Below the pieces are notes generated by a model that saw nothing but the letters and a program-made list of their open reading frames with translations, was not told the DNA's origin and searched no databases. From positions 124,001-188,000 of the forward strand of contig NZ_JBHFEI010000001.1 of assembly GCF_041928815.1 (NCBI RefSeq): DNA of 64,000 bases. Direction: 5' to 3'. Shown here in pieces: positions 33,348-41,191 of this stretch. The first letter of the stretch is position 1; every line of letters begins with the position of its first letter. Source of the DNA: JBHFEI01 sp041928815 (GTDB lineage: Bacteria; Pseudomonadota; Alphaproteobacteria; Rhizobiales; Rhizobiaceae). Both the position numbers and the translations under genes were made by a program.

Positions 33348-34376
33348 TCAGGCGGAAAGATCGAGGACGATCCGGCCGTCGATCTTGCCGTCCTCCATCC
33401 GCCTGAAGATATCGTTGATGTTCTCCAGCCTGTCCCAAGAGAAATGGGAGGCGACCTTGCCCTCGCCGGCGAAGGCGAGCGATTCCTCGAGGTCCTGCCG
33501 CGTGCCGACGATCGAGCCGCGCACCGTGATGCGCTTCAGCACCGTGTCGAAGACCGGAAGCGAGATGAAGCCCGGCGGCAGGCCGACCAACGCCATCGTG
33601 CCCTTGGCGCGAAGGAAGCCATAGGCCTGCTCCATCGCCTTCGGCGACACCGCCGTGACGAGCGCGCCATGGACGCCGCCCGTCGCCTTCTGAACCTGTT
33701 CCACCGCATCGCCATCCCGGCCGTTGACGGTGACGTCGGCGCCGAGCGCGCGGGCAAGATCGAGCTTCTCCTCGAAGATGTCGGCGGCGACCACATGCAT
33801 GCCCATCGCCTTGGCATATTGCACGGCCATGTGGCCGAGGCCGCCGATGCCGGAGACCACCACCCATTCGCCGGGTCGGACCTCGGTCTCCTTCAGCCCC
33901 TTGTACACGGTGACGCCGGCGCAGAGCACCGGTGCCGCGGCGCCGAATTCCAGCCCGTCCGGCAGGCGGCCGACGAAATGGGGATCGGCGAGGCCGTATT
34001 CCGCGAAGGTGCCGTTGACCGAATAGCCGGTGTTCTTCTGCTCGGCGCAGAGCGTTTCCCAGCCGGTGCGGCAGGGCGAACAGCAGCCGCAGGCCGTGTG
34101 CAGCCAGGGCGTGCCGACCCGGTCGCCCTCCTTGACCCGCGTGACGCCGGCGCCGACCTTGGCGACATGGCCGACCCCCTCATGGCCCGGGATAAAGGGC
34201 GGGTTCGGCCGGACCGGCCAGTCGCCATTGGCCGCATGCAGATCCGTATGGCAGACGCCCGTCGCGGCATAGCGCACGAGGATCTGTCCCGGTCCCGGTT
34301 CGGGAACCGGCAGTTCCTCGATCACCAGGGGTTTTGCGAACGCCCGGACCACGGCCGCCTTCATCGTCGCTGCCAT
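33348..34376 (-). CDS. adhP: zinc-dependent alcohol dehydrogenase
   Basis: This 342-residue medium-chain dehydrogenase has the catalytic zinc ligands in TGVCHTDLHAANGDW and PGHEGVGHV. The structural zinc cluster is CGCCSPCRTGWETLC, and the NAD site GIGGLGHMAVQYAKAMG. It most resembles the AdhP/AdhA group that interconverts ethanol and acetaldehyde. A perfect FNR/FixK-type box lies 63 bases upstream of the ATG, so expression is probably raised when oxygen is low, fitting a fermentative role. It is convergent with oxyR. Confidence 0.93.
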   Translation of the reverse strand: MAATMKAAVVRAFAKPLVIEELPVPEPGPGQILVRYAATGVCHTDLHAANGDWPVRPNPPFIPGHEGVGHVAKVGAGVTRVKEGDRVGTPWLHTACGCCSPCRTGWETLCAEQKNTGYSVNGTFAEYGLADPHFVGRLPDGLEFGAAAPVLCAGVTVYKGLKETEVRPGEWVVVSGIGGLGHMAVQYAKAMGMHVVAADIFEEKLDLARALGADVTVNGRDGDAVEQVQKATGGVHGALVTAVSPKAMEQAYGFLRAKGTMALVGLPPGFISLPVFDTVLKRITVRGSIVGTRQDLEESLAFAGEGKVASHFSWDRLENINDIFRRMEDGKIDGRIVLDLSA

Positions 34377-34438
34377 TGCATTCTCCCTCTCTCGTTGTCG
34401 GTCGAAAGAAGGCCTAGCAGGCGGAGGGGCGGAACGGT

Positions 34439-34452
34439 TTGATCCGGATCAA
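34439..34452. promoter_or_regulatory. FNR/FixK box upstream of adhP
   Basis: TTGATCCGGATCAA is a perfect palindrome matching the FNR/FixK consensus TTGAT-N4-ATCAA. It is centred about 70 bases upstream of the adhP start, a suitable place for activation at a promoter with a leader of about 30 bases. Confidence 0.85.
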
Positions 34453-34616
34453 GCGCGAGGCGTCGGCACGGTGGCACGCCTGTCGCGATCCGCGCATCGT
34501 GCACGCCCGGGTCGGGCCTCCAGGCCTCGAAGACGCCGGTGGGCACGTCCCGCGGCGGGAAAGCCCCTCACAGCGGGTCTTTACCCGCCGCAAGAATCGG
34601 GTACGCCGGGGACGGG

Positions 34617-35036
34617 TCAAACCCCGGCGAGAGTCCACGCGATCAGCACCCAGACCGCCGCCAGCGCGGCGACGCCGAGGCTGAACAGCCGCTGGCGCAG
34701 CATCAGCCGGTTGGAGGTGACGTGGACATAGGCATGGGCATAGCGGCTGGCGACGAACAGCCAGCAGAGCGCCACCATCGGCGTTCCCGCCGCGCCGGTC
34801 AGGTGGGCGACGACGACGGCGACATAGAAGAGGACCGGCAGTTCGAACTGGTTGATCAGGCTGCGGGCGACCGTCGCGCTCGGCTCAGGCTCGACCGTCG
34901 GGATCAGATAGGCCTTCGCCGGGACACGGCCGGTTCGCACGGCGGCGAAACGGCGCTTCGCCATCAGGATATAGATGGCGAAGACCAGCGCCACCTGGGC
35001 GATGACGGGCCAGAAGAGGGCGGTGCCGGATGCCAT
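34617..35036 (-). CDS. MAPEG-family membrane protein
   Basis: This 139-residue integral membrane protein has about four hydrophobic helices (ALFWPVIAQVALVFAIYILM, NQFELPVLFYVAVVVAHLTG, MVALCWLFVASRYAHAYVHV, RLFSLGVAALAAVWVLIAWTLAG). The MAPEG-like pattern N-x-FE-x-PVLFY and SRYAHAYVHVTSN is clear. MAPEG proteins include microsomal glutathione transferases, but many bacterial members have unproven activity. It lies downstream of guaB on the same strand, separated by a strong hairpin. Confidence 0.85.
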   Translation of the reverse strand: MASGTALFWPVIAQVALVFAIYILMAKRRFAAVRTGRVPAKAYLIPTVEPEPSATVARSLINQFELPVLFYVAVVVAHLTGAAGTPMVALCWLFVASRYAHAYVHVTSNRLMLRQRLFSLGVAALAAVWVLIAWTLAGV

Positions 35037-35061
35037 GCGGGAAACGCTCCGTTCGAAATGA

Positions 35062-35096
35062 GGGCGGGGATGGCTGCATGGCAACCATCCCCGCCC
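35062..35096 (-). terminator. strong hairpin after guaB
   Basis: A perfect 12-bp stem (GGGCGGGGATGG/CCATCCCCGCCC, 11-base loop) lies between the guaB stop and the MAPEG start on the minus strand. The following sequence (TCATTTCG) is only weakly T-rich, so it could be a terminator or an RNA-stabilising element that reduces read-through into the MAPEG gene. Confidence 0.55.
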
Positions 35097-35126
35097 GATG
35101 CCGATCCGTGTCGTGCGGCAAGTGGA

Positions 35127-36629
35127 TCAGGCACCGCCCGGATAGTTGGGGCTTTCGCGGGTGATCGTCACGTCATGGGCATGGCTTTCGCGCAGGCCCG
35201 CGCCGGAGATGCGCACGAAGGTCGCCTTTTCCTGGAAATCCTTGAGCGTCGTGCCGCCGACATAGCCCATGGAGGCGCGCAGGCCGCCGGCAAGCTGGTG
35301 CAGCACGCCCGAGACCGCGCCCTTGTAGGGCACCTGCCCCTCGATGCCCTCCGGCACCAGCTTCAGCGTGTCGCGCACCTCCGCCTGGAAGTAGCGGTCG
35401 GCCGAGCCGCGCGCCATGGCGCCGACGGAGCCCATGCCGCGATAGGCCTTGAAGGAGCGGCCCTGATAGAGGAAGACCTCGCCGGGGCTCTCGTCCGTGC
35501 CGGCGAGCAGCGAACCGACCATGCAGGCGGAGGCGCCGGCGGCGATTGCCTTGGCGAGGTCGCCGGAAAACTTGATGCCGCCGTCGGCGATCACCGGAAT
35601 GTCCTCGGCCTGCGCCGCCTCGACCGCCGACATGATCGCCGCGAGCTGCGGCACGCCGACGCCGGCGACGATGCGGGTGGTGCAGATCGAGCCCGGGCCG
35701 ATGCCGACCTTGACCGCGTCCGCCCCGGCATCGATGAGCGCCTTGGTGCCGGAGGCCGTGGCGACGTTGCCGGCCATGATCCTGACCGAGTTGGAGAGCT
35801 TCTTCACCCGGCCGACGGCATCGAGCACGCGCTGCGAATGGCCGTGCGCGGTGTCGACGACGATCAGGTCGACGCCGGCGTCGATCAGCCGCTCGGCCCG
35901 CTCGAAGCCGTCGTCGCCGACGGAGATCGCGGCAGCGGCGCGCAGCCGCCCCTGCGCGTCCTTCGAGGCGTTCGGGTTCAGCTGCGACTTCTCGATGTCC
36001 TTGACGGTGATCAGGCCGACGCAGCGGCCCTCGCCGTCGACGACGAGCAGCTTCTCGATCCGGTGCTTGTGCAGGAGGCGCTTGGCCTCCTGCTGGTCGA
36101 CCGTCTCCTTGACCGTGACGAGGTTCTCGCGGGTCATCAGCTCGTAGATGCGCTGCGACGGATCGGAGGCGAAGCGGACGTCGCGGTTCGTCAGAATGCC
36201 GACGAGGCGGCCGGGCTTTGTCCCGCCATTGCCGGCATTCTCCACGACCGGGATGCCGGAAATGCCATGGGTCTTCATCAGCGCCAACGCGTCGGCAAGC
36301 GTCGCGTCCGGGCTGATCGTCACCGGATTGACCACCATGCCGCTTTCGAACTTCTTCACCTGCCGGACTTCCTCGGCCTGTTCGGCGGGCGTGAGGTTGC
36401 GGTGGATGACGCCGAGGCCGCCGGCCTGGGCCATGGCGATCGCCAGCCGCGCCTCGGTGACCGTGTCCATCGCGGCCGACAGGATCGGCAGGTTCAGCTC
36501 GAAATCCCGGGCGATGCGCGTGGCGATCTGCGTCTGGGCCGGCATGACCTCGGAATGTCCGGGCTGCAGCAGCACGTCGTCGAAGGTCAGCGCCTCCAGA
36601 CCGGTTGCGGTTTCGATGATACGGGCCAT
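35127..36629 (-). CDS. guaB: inosine-5'-monophosphate dehydrogenase
   Basis: This 500-residue enzyme oxidises IMP to XMP in guanine nucleotide synthesis. It begins with LTFDDVLLQPGHSEV. It contains two CBS domains in the middle (about residues 95-210) and the catalytic loop VGIGPGSICTTRIVAGVGVPQ with the active-site Cys. It continues with ADGGIKFSGDLAKAIAAGASACMVGSLLAG and EVFLYQGRSFKAYRGMGSVGAM. The ATG at 36629 was preferred to a GTG two codons upstream because AAGGA lies at normal distance. Confidence 0.97.
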   Translation of the reverse strand: MARIIETATGLEALTFDDVLLQPGHSEVMPAQTQIATRIARDFELNLPILSAAMDTVTEARLAIAMAQAGGLGVIHRNLTPAEQAEEVRQVKKFESGMVVNPVTISPDATLADALALMKTHGISGIPVVENAGNGGTKPGRLVGILTNRDVRFASDPSQRIYELMTRENLVTVKETVDQQEAKRLLHKHRIEKLLVVDGEGRCVGLITVKDIEKSQLNPNASKDAQGRLRAAAAISVGDDGFERAERLIDAGVDLIVVDTAHGHSQRVLDAVGRVKKLSNSVRIMAGNVATASGTKALIDAGADAVKVGIGPGSICTTRIVAGVGVPQLAAIMSAVEAAQAEDIPVIADGGIKFSGDLAKAIAAGASACMVGSLLAGTDESPGEVFLYQGRSFKAYRGMGSVGAMARGSADRYFQAEVRDTLKLVPEGIEGQVPYKGAVSGVLHQLAGGLRASMGYVGGTTLKDFQEKATFVRISGAGLRESHAHDVTITRESPNYPGGA

Positions 36630-36918
36630 GGCCACTTTCCTTGTTGAGCGAGAACGGAAGCCCTTCCGGAACAGGGGAAGCGTGCCGGTGTTCTGTCAGG
36701 GTTTCGAGAGGAAGTTGGCGAGGGCTGGTACCACGTCTTCCGGGCGAAAGGAATAGCAAAAACAGGATGGCTGCCCTGCGCGGGACGGCCGGCGGCCGCA
36801 AGTGACGAAACGTTATCCTTTCCCGCTGGCGGAACGTTAAACGCTGCTAATGTACAAGATCCCCACGGTCCGAGAAGACGACCGGAACAGGACAGAGCGA
36901 GAAACGGGGATCACGATC

Positions 36919-37230
36919 ATGACGGCACTGAAGAAGAGAGCACGGGCGCTCGAAGCCGCTTTCGCCCACGAGCAGGATGCGGCGTTTCGCGCGCGTTCGC
37001 GCAGCAATGCGCTGGCCGGCCTCTGGGCGGCGGCGCTGATGCATCGCGGCGACGCGGAAGCCTATGCCCGCGAGCTGGCGATCGCCGACGTCGCCGATCC
37101 GCACGGCGCCTTCAACCGGCTGCGCCAGGACCTAACGGCCTCCGGCCTGCACATCACCGACGACGAGCTGCGCCATCGCATGGTGACGCTCCTGCGCGAC
37201 GTCGCCGAGGACATGCACCGCGCCGCCTGA
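36919..37230 (+). CDS. F1-ATPase inhibitor zeta subunit (DUF1476)
   Basis: This 103-residue protein matches the DUF1476 family. The pattern includes AAFAHEQDAAFRARSRSNALAGLWAAALMH, DAEAYARELAIADVADP and DDELRHRMVTLLRDVAEDM. In Paracoccus denitrificans this protein is the zeta subunit, which plugs the F1 motor and blocks ATP hydrolysis through its N-terminal helix. It is monocistronic. A 9-bp hairpin (CCGATGCGG/CCGCATCGG, 37241-37272) follows but has no T tract. Confidence 0.88.
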   Translation: MTALKKRARALEAAFAHEQDAAFRARSRSNALAGLWAAALMHRGDAEAYARELAIADVADPHGAFNRLRQDLTASGLHITDDELRHRMVTLLRDVAEDMHRAA

Positions 37231-37385
37231 AGGCGACGGCCCGATGCGGCGCGCACAGCCGCTCCGCATCGGAGGGAACCTCGCGCGCGTGGCGATCTCA
37301 CGGAGAGGCTCGCGCGCTTCGGTCTATTTTCCACCTGTCCTTTGACGAGACCGCCGCACGCCTTTGCGAGGCATGCCCGGGCCGG

Positions 37386-38369
37386 TCAGATCTCGAACTG
37401 GTAGCTCGCCGGCACGAAGCGATAGCCCTCGCCTGCCTTCTCGGCGAAGCCGACCGACGGGAAGGGCATGTGATAGCCGATGAAGGGCAGCCGGTCGGTC
37501 GCGATCATGTCGAAGACCTTCTTGCGCGTCGCCGCCGCTGCCTGCTTGTCCATGTCGAAGCGCACCTCCCAGTCCGGGCGCTGCAGCGAGAGCACGTAGT
37601 GGTTGGCGGTATCGGCGGTGAGCAGCAGCGACTTGCCGGCCGAATCGATCCGGTAGATCATGTGGCCCGGCGAATGGCCGAAGGCGGTGAGCGCGGTGAT
37701 GCCCGGCACAACCGTGCCGCCGTCGCCGACGAAGGTCATCTTCTCGGCGAGCGGCACGACCTTTTCCAGAACCCCCTTGTGGCCGCCCTCGGCCGGCGTC
37801 CCGGCCCGCGCCGGGTCGCGCCAGAAATCGAATTCGGCCTCACCGGTGACGTAGCGCGCATTGGGAAAGGCCGGCTTGCCACCCTCCATCAGCCCGCCGA
37901 TATGGTCGCCATGCATATGGGTGAGGACGACGACGGTCACGTCTTCCGGCGCGTGGCCGAGCTGGGCGAGGCCGGCGCGCAGCCGTCCGCCGCCCATGGC
38001 ACGGGCCCCCTCGCCGAGACCGGTGTCGAAGAGGACGAGATCGTCCCCCGCCTTGACCAGCACGGGCGTGAAGCCGTTGGCGAACCTGTCGGCCGGCAGG
38101 AAATTCGCCTGCAGCAGGTCGGCCACCGCCTCCGGCGTCTGGTTCGTGCCGAAGGTCTCCTGCGGGTTCTCGGACACGCGGATGCCGTCGCGCACGACCG
38201 AGACGGTGACGTCGCCGAGCGGGAATTGCAGCGTCCGTTCCATCGCGGCATCCTTCCCGCTCTCGGCTGTCTCGGCAAAGGCGGCGCGCGACAGGATCGC
38301 AGGTGCCGCCACCGCACCGGCGGCCGCGGCAAACAGCGTGCGGCGTCCGATCGTCAGGGTCGAAGTCAT
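37386..38369 (-). CDS. exported metallo-beta-lactamase-fold hydrolase
   Basis: This 327-residue protein starts with a twin-arginine-type signal (IGRRTLFAAAAGAVAAPAILSRAAFA). Its MBL fold has the metal motif LTHMHGDHIGGL, then TGEAEFDFWRD, FGHSPGHMIYRI and LLLTADTANHYVLS. The overall layout resembles quorum-quenching lactonase-like MBL proteins, but the substrate cannot be told from the sequence. It lies next to, and divergent from, an MFS exporter gene, so it may detoxify or modify a compound handled by that exporter. Confidence 0.87.
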   Translation of the reverse strand: MTSTLTIGRRTLFAAAAGAVAAPAILSRAAFAETAESGKDAAMERTLQFPLGDVTVSVVRDGIRVSENPQETFGTNQTPEAVADLLQANFLPADRFANGFTPVLVKAGDDLVLFDTGLGEGARAMGGGRLRAGLAQLGHAPEDVTVVVLTHMHGDHIGGLMEGGKPAFPNARYVTGEAEFDFWRDPARAGTPAEGGHKGVLEKVVPLAEKMTFVGDGGTVVPGITALTAFGHSPGHMIYRIDSAGKSLLLTADTANHYVLSLQRPDWEVRFDMDKQAAAATRKKVFDMIATDRLPFIGYHMPFPSVGFAEKAGEGYRFVPASYQFEI

Positions 38370-38607
38370 GTCTCTCTCCTCGAAATGGATGGTCTTTCGA
38401 AATCGGTGACCTTCAGCGGATCCGCCCGCTCCCGGCGAAGCAGATAGAGCGCCGGCACCCGTCCGGATGACCGTTCACGGCCATTTGATCGGCAGAGGCG
38501 CGGCGATGATCCGCAGGAGGGGAAATCTCGCCCGCAGGACGGAACATGCGCGACAGGCCGGGCGTCATCCGCCTATACGTGCCTCGCCCCTCCTGCCGGA
38601 CGCCCCG

Positions 38608-40017
38608 ATGAACCGCATCGTTCCCCTCATTCTCGCCGTCGCGCTCTTCATGGAGCAGATGGATTCCACCGTGATCTCCACATCGCTGCCGGCGATCGCC
38701 GCCGATCTCGGCGTCGGGCCGCTGGCGCTGAAACTGGCGCTGACCGCCTATATGGTATCGCTGGCGATCTTCATTCCCGCGAGCGGCTGGATGGCCGACC
38801 GGTTTGGGGCGAAACGCATCTTCCGGCTGGCGATCCTCGTCTTCATCGCCGGATCGATCCTCTGCGCCGTCTCCTCGAGCCTGTTCGCCTTCGTCGTCTC
38901 GCGCTTCCTGCAGGGAATGGGCGGTGCGATGATGACGCCGGTGGCGCGGCTGGTGCTGGTGCGCGGCACACCGCGCCACCAGCTCGTCAACGCCATGGCG
39001 CTGCTCACCATTCCCGCCCTTGTCGGCCCGCTCGCCGGCCCGCCGCTCGGCGGCTTCATCACCACCTATTTCTCGTGGCACTGGATCTTCCTGATCAACG
39101 TGCCCGTCGGCGTCGCCGGCTATGTGCTGTCTGGCATCTACCTGCCGGAGATCGAAAGCGACGCGCCGCCGCGCTTCGATATCGCCGGCTTCGTCCTCAG
39201 CGCGGTCGCCGCCGCCGGCCTGCTGTTCGGCTTCTCCGTCATGAGCCTGCCGGCGCTGCCCGCCTGGATCGGGCTTGCCGCGGCCGGCAGCGGCGCCGTC
39301 GCCCTCCTCGCCTATGTCGTCCACGCGCGCCGGCATCCGGCGCCGATCCTCGACCTCAACCTCTTCCGCAACGGCGTGTTCCGCGCCGCCTCGATCGGCG
39401 GCACGATCTTCCGCATCTCCGTCGGCGCGGTCCCCTTCCTGATGCCGCTGATGCTGCAGCTCGGCTTCGGCCTGACGCCGTTCCAGTCGGGCCTCATCAC
39501 CTTCACCGGTGCTGCCGGGGCGCTGATGACGAAATTCTTCGCCCCGCGCGTGCTGGCATGGGCCGGCTTCCGCACCACGATGATCCTCGCCGCGATCCTC
39601 GCCGCCGGCCTCACCTTCGTCAACGGCCTGTTCACGCCGGCGACACCCTACACCGTGATGGCGCTCGCGCTGCTTGCGGCGGGCTTCGCACGCTCCTTCT
39701 TCTTCACCAGCGTCAACGCGCTCTCCTTCGCCGAGATCAGCAATGCCGATGCCAGCCGGGCGACGACGATGACCGCCGTGCTGCAACAGCTGAGCCTGGC
39801 GATCGGCGTCGCCGTCGCCGCCGGGATCCTGGAGCTGCGCACGATGATGACCGGGCTGGCCCTGACGCTCGCCGATTTCCAGGCCGCCTTCATGATCATC
39901 TCGGGGATCACGCTGGTCGCGATCCCGCCCTTCCTCGCCATGGCGAAGGATGCAGGCGCGGCGATCTCCGGCCACGGGCGGATCACGGGCAGCGATCCGG
40001 ACGTCCCGGTCAAGTGA
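38608..40017 (+). CDS. MFS drug exporter, DHA2 (14-helix) family
   Basis: This 469-residue membrane protein begins AVALFMEQMDSTVISTSLPAIAADL, the usual start of EmrB/QacA-type transporters with a membrane-embedded Asp. Motif A (GWMADRFGAKRIFRLAI) and motif C-like segments (VGPLAGPPLGGFITTYFSWHWIFLINVPVG) follow, and further helices complete 13-14 membrane segments. Export of toxic compounds by proton antiport is the expected role. It is convergent with the VOC gene, with only 4 bases between stops. Confidence 0.9.
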   Translation: MNRIVPLILAVALFMEQMDSTVISTSLPAIAADLGVGPLALKLALTAYMVSLAIFIPASGWMADRFGAKRIFRLAILVFIAGSILCAVSSSLFAFVVSRFLQGMGGAMMTPVARLVLVRGTPRHQLVNAMALLTIPALVGPLAGPPLGGFITTYFSWHWIFLINVPVGVAGYVLSGIYLPEIESDAPPRFDIAGFVLSAVAAAGLLFGFSVMSLPALPAWIGLAAAGSGAVALLAYVVHARRHPAPILDLNLFRNGVFRAASIGGTIFRISVGAVPFLMPLMLQLGFGLTPFQSGLITFTGAAGALMTKFFAPRVLAWAGFRTTMILAAILAAGLTFVNGLFTPATPYTVMALALLAAGFARSFFFTSVNALSFAEISNADASRATTMTAVLQQLSLAIGVAVAAGILELRTMMTGLALTLADFQAAFMIISGITLVAIPPFLAMAKDAGAAISGHGRITGSDPDVPVK

Positions 40018-40021
40018 GCCT

Positions 40022-40429
40022 TCAGGTGATGAGCGGCGCGACCGGCGGCTCCGGCCGTTCGCAGACGGCGGCGAGCTTGTTGCCGTCCGGGTCGCGGACG
40101 AAGGCGGCATAGAAATCCGCATGGAACGGACGCAGCCCGGGGGCACCCTCGTCGCTGCCGCCGAGCGCGAGCGCCGCGCGGTGGAAGGCATCGACGGAGA
40201 GCCGCGTCGGCGCGTCGAAGGCGACGGTCGCGCCGTTGCCATGGGTCGCGACGCGGCCGTTATGCGGCGTCACCACCCAGAAGCGGCAGCGCGTGTCATC
40301 ATCGCCGGCATAGCCGATCTCGCCGGCGCCGACCTTCTGCCGGCGGTAGCCGATCAGCGGCAGCACCGTGTCATAGAAGGCGCCGGCGCGGGCGATGTCG
40401 TTGGTGCCGACGGTCACGTACAAGAGCAT
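40022..40429 (-). CDS. VOC (glyoxalase) family protein
   Basis: This 135-residue protein has one vicinal-oxygen-chelate module (YVTVGTNDIARAGAFYDTVLPLIGYRRQ near the N-terminus and FYAAFVRDPDGNKLAAVCE near the C-terminus). Two such modules, here by dimerisation, form the metal site in glyoxalases, dioxygenases and resistance proteins. The substrate is unknown. It starts 3 bases after the rlmE stop, so it is the last gene of the ppx/gppA-rlmE-VOC operon. Confidence 0.85.
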   Translation of the reverse strand: MLLYVTVGTNDIARAGAFYDTVLPLIGYRRQKVGAGEIGYAGDDDTRCRFWVVTPHNGRVATHGNGATVAFDAPTRLSVDAFHRAALALGGSDEGAPGLRPFHADFYAAFVRDPDGNKLAAVCERPEPPVAPLIT

Positions 40430-40432
40430 CGC

Positions 40433-41191
40433 TCACGCCTCCTCCGGCTCCGCCGCGTCCGGTGCCTCGCCCTTATCGGGGATCGCGCCGGTACCGCAGT
40501 GCCGTCCCTTGAAGCCCTTGGCCACCAGGAACATCTCCACCGATTCGGCCCGCGATGCGGCGGGCTTCACATGGATCACCTGGCGGAAATTCTGCTTGAG
40601 CAGGGCGAGAAGGTCGCGCTCCGTGCCGCCCTGGAAGGTTTTGGCGAGGAAATGCCCGCCCTCGGCCAGAACGTCGATGGCGAAATGGGCGGCGACCTCG
40701 CAGAGATGCATGGTGCGCAGGTGATCGGTCTGACGGTGGCCGGTCGTCGGCGCCGCCATGTCCGACATCACGAGATCGGGCGCGCCGCCGAGCGCCTCCA
40801 TCAGCAGGCCGGGCGCTGCCGGATCGAGGAAATCGAGCTTCAGGAGGGTGACGCCCGGGATCGGATCGACATCGAGGAAATCGATCCCGGCGACGCGCGG
40901 ATGGTCGGTGGTCGAATGGGTGACCTTGGCGGCGATCTGCGACCAGCTTCCAGGCGCCGCGCCGAGATCGATGATCCGCCGCGCGCCTTTCAGGATCTGG
41001 TGTTTCTCGTCGATCTCCAGCAGCTTGAAGGCCGCGCGGGCCCGGAACCCTTCGAGCTGGGCGCGCTGCACGTAAGGGTCGTTGATGTGGCGCTCGAGCC
41101 AGCGCCGCGACGACGCCTTGAGCTTGCCCTTCTTGACCTTCTGGCCGAGCTTTCGCCCGGTGCGGTTGCCGCCGACAGGAGGCTTCGTCAT
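40433..41191 (-). CDS. rlmE: 23S rRNA U2552 2'-O-ribose methyltransferase
   Basis: This 252-residue FtsJ/RrmJ-type enzyme methylates U2552 in 23S rRNA during late 50S assembly. Seen are RAAFKLLEIDEKHQIL, the SAM motif IIDLGAAPGSWSQIAA, DFLDVDPIPGVTLLKLDFLD, LVMSDMAAPTTGH and GGHFLAKTFQGGTERDLL with the catalytic K-D-K-E residues in the expected places. The basic N-terminal extension of about 30 residues (GGNRTGRKLGQKVKKGKLKASSRRW) is common in alphaproteobacteria. Its start overlaps the stop of the upstream Ppx/GppA gene by four bases. Confidence 0.95.
   Translation of the reverse strand: MTKPPVGGNRTGRKLGQKVKKGKLKASSRRWLERHINDPYVQRAQLEGFRARAAFKLLEIDEKHQILKGARRIIDLGAAPGSWSQIAAKVTHSTTDHPRVAGIDFLDVDPIPGVTLLKLDFLDPAAPGLLMEALGGAPDLVMSDMAAPTTGHRQTDHLRTMHLCEVAAHFAIDVLAEGGHFLAKTFQGGTERDLLALLKQNFRQVIHVKPAASRAESVEMFLVAKGFKGRHCGTGAIPDKGEAPDAAEPEEA

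Noticed and set aside
38541..38566. EcfG-like promoter before the MFS exporter
   Set aside because: GGAAC is followed after 17 bases by CGTC, not CGTT, and one such near-match is expected by chance in this sequence.
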